The notes beneath the pieces were generated by a model that did no database searches, had not been told where the DNA came from, and was given only the letters and a program-made list of their open reading frames with translations. A stretch of 64,000 bases of DNA, from the NCBI GenBank assembly GCA_016711225.1, contig JADJTK010000013.1, positions 124,001 through 188,000 of the forward strand, read 5' to 3'. How positions within the stretch are numbered: position 1 is the first letter of the stretch; every line of letters starts with the position of its first letter. The stretch is from Opitutaceae bacterium. GTDB taxonomy: Bacteria; Verrucomicrobiota; Verrucomicrobiia; Opitutales; Opitutaceae. Of the stretch, positions 41,753 through 49,648 are shown piece by piece. A program made the translations under genes and the position numbers.

Positions 41753-43437
41753 TGATCTTTACCCGGCACAGTGCGGCGCTTGGCGGAGTGGTGCGGCGGT
41801 TGCGACTGGTGCCGGAGGAGCGGTTGCGGGAGCTGGAGGCGGAGGCGGTCGCCTCGGGGCGCCCGCTGGCGGAGTTGCTGCTGCGTCCTGGCGGGCTCGA
41901 CAAGGCCGACCTGCTGGCAGGCATCGCTAGGGCGCTGGGGGTGGACTGGCTGGATGTGCCCCCTCATCGGCTGGCTCCCGGGGTGGTGGCGCTGGTGCCC
42001 CCGGCGTTGGCGCGCGCGCATGGCGTGGTACCCCTGCGCGGCGATGCACGGGAGGTCACCGTGCTCTGCCTCGATCCGTTGGCGGCCGGCGATTTGCACG
42101 AGCTGAGTTTTGCGCTCGGCCGGGAGGTGCGCGCGTGCGTGGCCGATCCGGAGGATGTGGCGGGGTTGCTCCGCGAGCACTACGGCGCGGGGGCCGACCT
42201 GCTGGCTGGCTTTGGGGAAGGCGCCGGGGAGGAAGGCGCGGCCGGGGTTGCCAGCGCCGAGGAATTGGCGGCGATGGCGGGGCAGCCGCCGGTGGTGCGG
42301 TTCGTCAACGAGGTGCTTGAGGAGGCCATCCGTGAGCGGGCCTCGGATATCCATTTTGAGCCGTTTGAGCGCGAGCTGCGGATCCGGTGCCGCATCGACG
42401 GGGTGTTGCGCGAGTGGCCGTCGCCGCCGCCGGCGTTGGTGTTGCCGGTGGCCTCGCGGCTGAAGGTGATCGCCAACCTCGACATCGCCGAACGGCGGGT
42501 GCCGCAGGACGGCCGCATCAAGCTCACCCTGGCCGGCCGGCCGGTGGATCTGCGGGTGTCCACCTTGCCCACGCAATTTGGCGAGAGCGTGGTGCTGCGC
42601 GTGCTCGACCGGGAGAACGCGGGGCTTTCACTCGACCGGGTGGGGCTGCCGGCGGCGGAGTTGGCGGGGCTGCGTGCAGCGATCCGCCGGCCCAGCGGCA
42701 TCATCGTGGTCACCGGGCCGACGGGCTCAGGCAAGACCACCACCCTCTACAGCTGCCTGCGCGAGATCAACGAGTCCGGGGCGAAGCTGCTCACGGTGGA
42801 GGATCCCATCGAATACGAGATCGAGGGGCTGTTGCAGGTGGCGGTGAACCCGGCCGCCGGGCTCACGTTTGCGACGGCGTTGCGCTCGTTCCTGCGGCAG
42901 GATCCTGATGTGGTGATGGTCGGGGAGATTCGGGACTTGGAGACGGCCCAGGTGGCGATCCAGGCCGCGCTCACCGGCCACCTGGTGCTGACGACCCTGC
43001 ACACCAACGACGCTGCCGGTGCGGTGGCCCGGCTGGTGGACTTGGGGGTGGAGCCGTTTCTGGTGGCGGCGGCGCTGGAGGTGGTGGTGGCGCAACGCCT
43101 GGTGCGGCGGATTTGCACGGACTGCTGTTGCGAGCAGGTGCCCCCGGCAGAGACCCGGGAGCGTCTCACGCCGGTGGGCGGAACGCTGGCCGGCATGTCG
43201 TTTTACGTGGGGGCCGGTTGCCCCAGTTGCCAGGGTAGCGGGTATCGGGGGCGCCTGGGGCTGTTCGAGCTGTTGACGGTGACCGACGAGTTGCGTGAGC
43301 GGATCGCGCGACGGGCGGGCACGCTGGAGTTGCGCGACTGCGCCCAGCGGCAGGGGATGCGGACCTTGCGCGACGCAGGGATGGCGGCCCTGGCCGCGCG
43401 GGCGACGACCCCCGAGGAAGTCCTCAAATATACCTGA
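41752..43437 (+). CDS. PilB/GspE-family secretion ATPase
   Basis: A 561-residue traffic ATPase for type IV pili or type II secretion. An N-terminal MshEN-like domain (about 15-140) is followed by the N2 domain and RecA-type core: V-V-R-F-V-N-E, D-I-H-F-E-P, Walker A G-P-T-G-S-G-K-T (322-329), Asp box T-V-E-D-P-I-E-Y, Walker B R-Q-D-P-D-V-V-M-V-G-E-I-R-D and His box T-L-H-T-N-D-A. A four-cysteine zinc motif (I-C-T-D-C and C-P-S-C-Q-G) is present. Start GTG 41752 overlaps the upstream stop. No other pilus genes lie in this window; the HDOD protein follows. Confidence 0.92.
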   Translation: MIFTRHSAALGGVVRRLRLVPEERLRELEAEAVASGRPLAELLLRPGGLDKADLLAGIARALGVDWLDVPPHRLAPGVVALVPPALARAHGVVPLRGDAREVTVLCLDPLAAGDLHELSFALGREVRACVADPEDVAGLLREHYGAGADLLAGFGEGAGEEGAAGVASAEELAAMAGQPPVVRFVNEVLEEAIRERASDIHFEPFERELRIRCRIDGVLREWPSPPPALVLPVASRLKVIANLDIAERRVPQDGRIKLTLAGRPVDLRVSTLPTQFGESVVLRVLDRENAGLSLDRVGLPAAELAGLRAAIRRPSGIIVVTGPTGSGKTTTLYSCLREINESGAKLLTVEDPIEYEIEGLLQVAVNPAAGLTFATALRSFLRQDPDVVMVGEIRDLETAQVAIQAALTGHLVLTTLHTNDAAGAVARLVDLGVEPFLVAAALEVVVAQRLVRRICTDCCCEQVPPAETRERLTPVGGTLAGMSFYVGAGCPSCQGSGYRGRLGLFELLTVTDELRERIARRAGTLELRDCAQRQGMRTLRDAGMAALAARATTPEEVLKYT

Positions 43438-43473
43438 GGTGGACCGATAGGATCGTGGCCGATCCCGGCCTGA

Positions 43474-45147
43474 ATGACCTCCATCACCGATGCTTCGCCG
43501 CAGGAGGCGCGTGCGCGCCAGACGCTGGAGCGTGTGGCCTCGGGTTTGGCCGGAGGCGGGGTGGCGGGCATGGCCGAGATCGTGAAACTGGTCGAGGCGC
43601 TCGCCGCCAACGCCTCGCATATCACCGTGTCGGAGATGGCGGAGTTGATTGAGAAGGACGTGGTGGTCTGCTCGAAGGTGATTTCGGCGGCGAATACGCT
43701 GGGCTACAACCCGTCGGGGGTGGAGGTCTCGTCGATCTCGCAGGCGATCCATGTGATCGGGTTCTCCAAGATTCGCATGCTGGCGATGTCGCTGTTGCTC
43801 ATGGAGAACGCGGAGCGTCGCCTCTCCGCCAGCGCGCAGCGCGAGACGGCCACGCTGGCGTTGACCAGCGGCATGATGGCGCAGGCGTGGGCGGAGGGGC
43901 AGGGCCGAGGCGATGCCGAACAGGCCTTCCTCTGTGCCTCCCTGCGCAACTTCGGCCGGTTGCTGATGACCGCCCTGATGGCGGACGACTACCGGCTCGC
44001 GCAGACCCAGGCCGTGGCGCTGGGCGATCCGGAGGCTGGCTACCGCGCGGTCTTCGGGGTGACGCCGCTGGAACTCGGATACGAGTTGCTGAAAAGCGCC
44101 AATCTCCCCGAGTCGCTGCTGCTGGGTCTGCGGCAGTTTTCCCCCCAGATGCTGGAGGCGGCGGTGCTCGACCCGTCGACGGAGCTGTTGGTGGCCTCCG
44201 AGTTTGCGGTGCGCCTCTCCCAACTCGTGCTGCAGCCGGAGCTCTCACCGACGGCTTATGCGGATCAGTCGCGGGCGTTGCTGCGGCAGTTCGGCAAGCA
44301 TTTGAACTTGGATGCGGAGTCGCTGCGGAGTGTCTTCGAGCGGGCGGAGCAGCGGATGTCGGCGTTCGGCCAGGCTTTTGGGCTGCAGGCGATGAGCCGT
44401 GGGGTCACCGCCAAGGTGGCGGCCCGGAGGCAGGGCAAGGCGGCGCCGTCGAGCGAGCTGAGGCCGGCCGATGGGCCGGAGTTGGCGCGCGCGGATACGG
44501 CGGTGGGGACGAAACCGGCGCAGGCCGGTGAGCCGGCCCTGGCCGGCGCAGAGGCGCCGCCCAAGGGGGCGCTTGGTGAAGCGGAGGTCGCTTCGCCGGT
44601 CGCCGCCCCGGCCGAGTTGCCGGCGGAGCGCCGGCCGCTGATCGAAGTGTTGCATGAGACCGTGGCGAAGTGCGCCGAGTTGCTGGGCCAACCGGTGGTG
44701 AGCGAGGAGATGCTGGCCACGCCGATCGCCGCCGCCCTGCGCGAGGGCTGGGGGGCCGACGAGGTCGTGATCCTGCTGGAGCGCGGCAAGGGGACTTTTG
44801 CGACGGCGGCCGGGGCGGGGAACCGCTGGCGGGAGTTTCGCAACAAGATCGGGTTTCGGCGCGAGGAGCGCAATGTGCTCGGCGTATCCACCGCGCGTTG
44901 CGAACCGGTGCTCATCCACGACGCGTCCGACCCCAAGATCGACCCGTATTTGCCGGTGTGGCTGAAAAGCGGGCTGCAGCTCTACTCCTGCATCATCATC
45001 CCCGGAGGGGCGGCCCCGACGGCGCACTCAGTGGTGTTTGCCGGCTGGCGCGTGCGCCAGAAGGTGCAGTTGAGCCCGGAGGAGACGCGCAGCATCCGGG
45101 CGTTGCTGGGGATGATCATCACGGCGCGCCGGCTCAGCGGGAAGTGA
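43474..45147 (+). CDS. HDOD-domain signalling protein with GAF-like C-terminus
   Basis: A 557-residue cytoplasmic protein. Residues about 25-225 are an HDOD domain (V-E-K-D-V-V-V-C-S-K-V-I type core, S-S-I-S-Q-A-I-H-V-I-G-F-S-K-I-R, F-L-C-A-S-L-R-N-F-G-R-L-L) lacking HD-phosphohydrolase ligands, as usual. A Pro/Ala-rich linker (about 310-385) leads to a C-terminal GAF-like region (about 390-555). HDOD proteins act in regulation of motility, pili or stress responses. Its place 36 bases after the pilus-type ATPase gene suggests a link to surface motility; this is inference. Confidence 0.85.
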   Translation: MTSITDASPQEARARQTLERVASGLAGGGVAGMAEIVKLVEALAANASHITVSEMAELIEKDVVVCSKVISAANTLGYNPSGVEVSSISQAIHVIGFSKIRMLAMSLLLMENAERRLSASAQRETATLALTSGMMAQAWAEGQGRGDAEQAFLCASLRNFGRLLMTALMADDYRLAQTQAVALGDPEAGYRAVFGVTPLELGYELLKSANLPESLLLGLRQFSPQMLEAAVLDPSTELLVASEFAVRLSQLVLQPELSPTAYADQSRALLRQFGKHLNLDAESLRSVFERAEQRMSAFGQAFGLQAMSRGVTAKVAARRQGKAAPSSELRPADGPELARADTAVGTKPAQAGEPALAGAEAPPKGALGEAEVASPVAAPAELPAERRPLIEVLHETVAKCAELLGQPVVSEEMLATPIAAALREGWGADEVVILLERGKGTFATAAGAGNRWREFRNKIGFRREERNVLGVSTARCEPVLIHDASDPKIDPYLPVWLKSGLQLYSCIIIPGGAAPTAHSVVFAGWRVRQKVQLSPEETRSIRALLGMIITARRLSGK

Positions 45148-45379
45148 GCGCGGGGGCGCGCCGGCGGCCGGGCGGCGCGAAGTTTTCGGGCTACCCGCGG
45201 CATCGGCCAGGAGACGGTGGCCCGGGCCAATCTCGCCCGCTCTCGCTGTGATTTCGGGATCGGCGCCCGTTGCGCGGGCGGGAGGGAGGAGCGGCGGGCC
45301 CGTGATTTTTTCCTTCCGCGCGCCCCTTCCGGCGGGTTTCCTCAAACCTTTCGTCCAACCACCGCCATCCTCATCCACC

Positions 45380-46961
45380 ATGTCCAGCAATCGTAAGCCC
45401 GTGCTCCTCGTCATCCGCGACGGTTGGGGCAAGAATCCCCATCCCGAGCAGGATCAGTACAATGCCGTGAAGCTCGCCCGCACGCCCTGCGACGACTGGC
45501 TGCACGCGAACTATCCACATCCCTCGTCGCCGCCAGCGGCCTCGATGTCGGCGTGCCGGTGGGCGTGATGGGCAACAGCGAGGTCGGTCACCAGAACATC
45601 GGCGCGGGCCGCATCGTCGACCAGGAGATCGTGCGCATCACCAAGGCGCTCTTCGAGGGCGACCTCGAGACCAACGAGGTCTGGCTGGCCGCGATCAAGC
45701 GGGTGAAGGAGCGCGGCTCCAAGCTGCACTTCATGGGCCTGTGCTCGGACGCCGGCGTGCACGCCCTGCTCGAGCATCTCTACGGCTTCCTCCTGCTGGC
45801 CAAGAAGGCCGGCGTGACCAAGGATGTCTATATCCACGCCCTCATGGACGGTCGCGACACGGCCCCCAAGAGCGGCCTGGAGTTCATGAAACAGCTCGAC
45901 GCCAAGTTGGCGGAGATCGGCGTGGGGCAGGTCGCCAGTGTTTGCGGACGCTTCTGGGCGATGGACCGCGACAACCGCTGGGACCGCGTGAGCAAGGCCT
46001 ACTACCTGCTCACCGGCCAGAAGGCCGATGCCACCGCCACGAGCGCGGTGGAGGCCGTGCAGGCCTACTACGACAAGCCGCTCAGCGAGACGCAGAACGG
46101 CGACGAGTTCGTCTCGCCGACTTGGATCGTCGGCCCCGATGGCAAGCCCGTGGCCACCATGGGCGACGGCGACGCGGTGATCTTCTTCAACTTCCGCGGC
46201 GACCGCCCGCGCGAGATCAGCCGGGCCTTCGCCGAGGAGAACTTCACGGAGTTCGAGCGCGGCAAGAAGCTCGACCTCTTCTTCGCCGGTCTCACCCAGT
46301 ACCAGAAGAGCCTGCCGATCGAGGCCATCCTCAAGAAGCCCGCCAAGATGAAGAACATCCTGGGCGATTGGGTGCAGCAGCACGGCAAGACGCAGTTCCG
46401 TTCGGCGGAGACGGAGAAGTTCCCCCACGTGACCTTTTTCTTCAACGACTACCGCGAGGAGCCGTTCCCCGGCGAGGACCGCGGTATGGCCTCCAGCCCG
46501 AAGGTGTCCACCTACGACCTGGCCCCCGACATGTCGGCGGGCAGCGTCACGGTGATCGCGCGAGAGGCGATCCTCTCCGGCAAGTACGACCTGCTGGTGG
46601 TCAACTTCGCCAATCCCGACATGGTCGGCCACACCGGGTCGGTTCCGGCGGCGGTGCGCGCCTGTGAGGTCACCGACCTGGGCACCGGCGTGCTCGTCGA
46701 GGCGGTATTGAAGATGGGCGGCAAGGCGGTGGTCTGCGCCGACCACGGCAACGCCGAGCAGCTTTGGGATACGGAGGCCAACTGCCCGCACACCTCGCAC
46801 ACGCTCAACCTCGTCGAGGTGTTCGTGGTCGGGGAGGGGCTCACCACCAAGACGGCGATGCGCAGCGGTGGCCGCCTGGCTGACATCGCGCCCACGCTGC
46901 TCCACCTGATGGGCCTGCCCCAGCCGCCGGAAATGACCGGCAGTGCCTGGTGCAGGGCTGA
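45380..46961 (+). pseudogene. gpmI: 2,3-bisphosphoglycerate-independent phosphoglycerate mutase, two frame breaks
   Basis: Converts 3- to 2-phosphoglycerate in glycolysis and gluconeogenesis. From ATG 45380 the product starts V-L-L-V-I-R-D-G-W-G (metal ligand Asp). Near 45514-45523 a base is missing, and the protein continues one frame over with A-A-S-G-L-D-V-G-V-P, M-G-N-S-E-V-G-H (the phosphorylated Ser), H-A-L-M-D-G-R-D-T and C-A-D-H-G-N-A-E. At about 46937-46945 the frame again slips by one, and the natural end C-L-V-Q-G-stop lies at 46961; without it the frame runs far into the next gene. As a core enzyme with all motifs present, it is probably intact in the organism and the indels are sequence errors. 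A terminator follows. Confidence 0.88.
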
Positions 46962-46994
46962 ACTGGATCGTGCCCCCACGGGGTGCGGGCGACG

Positions 46995-47022
46995 GCGGCG
47001 GGCTCTGGCCCGCCGCTTTTTT
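46995..47022 (+). terminator. Rho-independent terminator of gpmI
   Basis: Perfect 9-bp stem gcggcgggc / gcccgccgc (46995-47003, 47008-47016), 4-base loop, then six T. It also supports placing the gpmI end at 46961. Confidence 0.93.
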
Positions 47023-47065
47023 GCATCCAACCAACGATTAGTACGAGCGAAGGATTGCCAAGTTC

Positions 47066-47518
47066 ATGCCATCTTCACAAGCTCGCGACATGGTACCCCG
47101 GCTATTCCTCACCGTGCTGGCGCTGTTCACCGTTTTCGGCGCCGCCCAAGCCGCCCCCGACAATGGCCGGACCGGGGAGCGCCCCCGCCCGACGACCCCC
47201 GCCATTGTTCAGAAAACAATTACGGTGGAGGTCATGACTCCGGACGGTGCCTGGGAGCTCAAGATCGAGGAGATCCGGCAGGTCGGCCGCGAGCTGTGGG
47301 TATTTGCCAAAGTGGAACGCCCCGACGGGGCCCTCGGGGCCTTGATGCAGTCGGCGGCCAGCGATCAGGTCAGCGGTCGCTTCCCGGATCTGCCCGAGAA
47401 GGTCTTTGTGGTGGGCAAGAATTGGACGTGGGCCAACGAGGAGCCGGTGCAGTGGCTCGCCAAGGGCAATGACGCCATCGAGAAGCGCCGGCAGGGCCAG
47501 CGGCTGTGGCGGCGCTGA
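47066..47518 (+). CDS. Small secreted protein of unknown function
   Basis: A 150-residue product with an N-terminal signal peptide (R-L-F-L-T-V-L-A-L-F-T-V-F-G-A-A-Q-A-A, cleavage near A-Q-A). The mature part is beta-rich (T-I-T-V-E-V-M-T-P-D-G-A-W, R-E-L-W-V-F-A-K-V-E) with an N-W-T-W-A-N motif and no known family seen. An aagga sequence sits upstream of the ATG, one of the few ribosome binding sites visible in the window. It follows the gpmI terminator, so it has its own promoter, and is 64 bases ahead of the deaminase gene. Confidence 0.8.
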   Translation: MPSSQARDMVPRLFLTVLALFTVFGAAQAAPDNGRTGERPRPTTPAIVQKTITVEVMTPDGAWELKIEEIRQVGRELWVFAKVERPDGALGALMQSAASDQVSGRFPDLPEKVFVVGKNWTWANEEPVQWLAKGNDAIEKRRQGQRLWRR

Positions 47519-47582
47519 GCGGCCGCAGAAAGGCGTTGAACCGGCGCGGACCGGGCGAATGCTCCCGGGTAACCGCCCGCCC

Positions 47583-48065
47583 ATGCCACGCCGCCGCCTT
47601 CCGACCAGCCCGATCGACCTGATTGCCGAGAGCATCGGCCGTTTTTCCGCCCGTCCCTCCTGGGATGAGTATTTCATGGCCACGGCGCATTTGATCGCCT
47701 CGCGTTCCCCCTGCGAGCGGTTGCATGTCGGCTGCGTGATCGTCTCGGCGGGCGAGCGGCGCAACCGCATCGTGGCGGCCGGCTACAACGGCTTCCTGCC
47801 TGGCACTCCGCACGTCTCGCGGCTGCGCGACCAGCACGAGCAGGGCACGGTGCACGCCGAGCAAAACGCCATCGCCGACGCCGCGCGCCGGGGCAGCAGC
47901 GTGGACGGCTGCGTGGCCTACATCACCCACTATCCGTGTATCAACTGCGCGAAGATTCTGGCCGCCTCCGGCATCCGGATCCTCAAGTTCCACCAAGACT
48001 ACCACAACGACCCCTTCGTGGCGGAGATCCTCGGCGACGCCGGGGTGCTGCTGGAGAAACTGTAG
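47583..48065 (+). CDS. Deoxycytidylate deaminase-type zinc enzyme
   Basis: A 160-residue cytidine/dCMP deaminase family protein, which deaminates dCMP to dUMP for thymidylate synthesis (ComEB type). Zinc and catalytic residues are clear: H-A-E in T-V-H-A-E-Q-N-A-I and P-C-x-x-C in Y-P-C-I-N-C-A-K. ATG 47583 gives the family-like start W-D-E-Y-F-M-A-T-A; the frame is open further upstream inside the previous gene. The 203-base GC-rich gap after it holds no gene. Confidence 0.9.
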   Translation: MPRRRLPTSPIDLIAESIGRFSARPSWDEYFMATAHLIASRSPCERLHVGCVIVSAGERRNRIVAAGYNGFLPGTPHVSRLRDQHEQGTVHAEQNAIADAARRGSSVDGCVAYITHYPCINCAKILAASGIRILKFHQDYHNDPFVAEILGDAGVLLEKL

Positions 48066-48268
48066 CGCCCCCAGGGCCCGGCCGGTGGGGCCGGCCGGCG
48101 ACCGGACAGGCCGGTCCCCAGACTGGCCCTCCGACGGCCGGGGCGGTGGAGGCGACGCGAGCGCCGGTCCGCGACCGGTCTTGCACCCGGCCGCTGCCGG
48201 CGCCGGGAGCCGCGATTTTCGCGCTGGCGCCTGGCGGGAAAGCGGGCCTCCTTCGTCGCTCATCTGGC

Positions 48269-48826
48269 ATGAGAGAACGTGGCAACAAACCCGAGAGTCT
48301 GGCCGGCTCGCTGCTTCTGGCGCATCCGAAGCTTCGCGATCCGAACTTCGCGCGCACCGTCGTGCTCGTCTCGTTGCACAATCCGGAGGGGGCGATGGGG
48401 GTGGTGCTCAACCGCCCGCTGGGCCGCACCATGTCGGATCTCGGCCCGGAGTTCCGCCGCAGCGAGCTGGCGAAGGTGCCGCTGTATTGTGGAGGCCCCG
48501 TCAATCCCGAGCAGCTCATCCTGGTGGCCTGGCAGACGGCCACCTTCGACGGCACGTTCAAGCTCTACTTCGGCATCGATCCGCAGAAGCTCCAGGAGCT
48601 CATGGGCGAGAGCCAGCTCGAGGTGCGTGCGTTCCTCGGCTACTCGGGATGGCAGGCCAGCCAGCTCGAAGCCGAGATGAAGCAGGATACCTGGCTGGTT
48701 TCCCCGGTTCCGGCGGACCTGCTCGGTGCCCTCGACGGCGTGGCGCTGTGGAAACGCGTGGTCGGTGGGCTCGGCCCCGAGTGGCGGGTGCTCGCCGAGG
48801 AACCCGAGGACCCGAGCCAGAATTGA
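48269..48826 (+). CDS. YqgE/AlgH family protein
   Basis: A 185-residue protein of the UPF0301 (DUF179) family, whose biochemical role is not settled. The family pattern is clear: L-A-G-S-L-L-L-A-H-P-K-L-R-D-P-N-F, V-V-L-V, G-V-V-L-N-R-P, L-Y-C-G-G-P-V and F-L-G-Y-S-G-W near the C-terminus. ATG 48269 fits the family. It is followed at 28 bases by an acidic protein gene on the same strand, probably one unit. Confidence 0.92.
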   Translation: MRERGNKPESLAGSLLLAHPKLRDPNFARTVVLVSLHNPEGAMGVVLNRPLGRTMSDLGPEFRRSELAKVPLYCGGPVNPEQLILVAWQTATFDGTFKLYFGIDPQKLQELMGESQLEVRAFLGYSGWQASQLEAEMKQDTWLVSPVPADLLGALDGVALWKRVVGGLGPEWRVLAEEPEDPSQN

Positions 48827-48854
48827 GCACGCGCCCCGACGCCCCCATTCCCCG

Positions 48855-49346
48855 ATGAAACTCCAGATCACGCCGAAGGAATACCGCCGCCTGCTTCAGA
48901 TGCTCTATCTGGCCGACCATGTGTTGAATGGTCGCCGGGAGGACGAGCCCACGGGCCTGCGCCTGAAGTGCGAGGAGGTCTTGCAGGGGTTCCTCGGTTA
49001 CGCCACGCAGTTCTCCTGCGCCGACCTCGTCGAGGAGCCGGAGCCGGGGCTGTTCAATTTCACCGCCGCCATGCCCGAGGAGCCCGGCGTGAGCGAGACG
49101 GTCAATGACTACGAGGAGGACATCTTCTGGCAGGAACTGGTCACCCGTCTGGCCGGGCGCGATTACGAGCGCATCCACGGGCGCCCCTCCGAACCCGACC
49201 CGGACGGCGCGCCCGAGACCGACGAGCAGCACGAACAGCGCGAGGACGAGCTCGAGCGGCTGGAGGACGGCTATTGGCGCGAGTTCGAGGCCTCCGGGGT
49301 GAAGAATTTGGAGCTCATCAAGGGCGGCTTCGGCCGGCCGTCGTAG
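48855..49346 (+). CDS. Uncharacterised acidic protein
   Basis: A 163-residue cytoplasmic protein starting at ATG 48855. It begins with a helical region (Y-R-R-L-L-Q-M-L-Y-L-A-D-H-V-L-N-G), has V-N-D-Y-E-E-D-I-F-W-Q-E-L in the middle and a very acidic Glu/Asp/Arg-rich C-terminal third. No named family was recognised. It resembles conserved hypothetical proteins that accompany YqgE-like genes only in position; function is unknown. Confidence 0.82.
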   Translation: MKLQITPKEYRRLLQMLYLADHVLNGRREDEPTGLRLKCEEVLQGFLGYATQFSCADLVEEPEPGLFNFTAAMPEEPGVSETVNDYEEDIFWQELVTRLAGRDYERIHGRPSEPDPDGAPETDEQHEQREDELERLEDGYWREFEASGVKNLELIKGGFGRPS

Positions 49347-49648
49347 GCGTCTGAGGTCGGTCTTTCTGCTCCGGCTCCGGTCCTACCTGGGGCGCCGTCG
49401 GAGCCGGCTCATCCTTGCTGGGGGGGGGAATCGACTCCGGCGATCGGATCGTGCGCCTGGGGCGGTCCGCCCTCGGCGGACACGGCGGTGGTGGAATCTG
49501 CTAAACTGCCATGAACCGCACTGCGGCTCCCGGCCTGTGGCTTGCCTTTCGTGGTGCGGCGCCACCAAACTCCCGGCACAAACGCCAACAGCCGCGTAGG
49601 GGAACCGGAAGCTTCCGGCGCTCCGGGACGGCGCAAACCTGCTTGAAC
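49347..49648. other. Non-coding gap with one hairpin
   Basis: No gene is supported. An 8-bp stem ccggctcc / ggagccgg (49371-49407) lies shortly after the upstream stop but has no T run. The rest must hold the promoter of the secreted-protein gene; no clear boxes were seen. Confidence 0.5.

Noticed and set aside
45424..47472. A single long gpmI product of 682 residues
   Set aside because: The frame lacks the true N-terminus and runs past the natural end and through the terminator into the next gene; two frame corrections give the normal enzyme.
48066..48268. Gene or structured RNA in the GC-rich gap before yqgE
   Set aside because: Only short ccggccgg-type self-complementary runs typical of GC-rich DNA were seen, with no frame, T run or conserved element.
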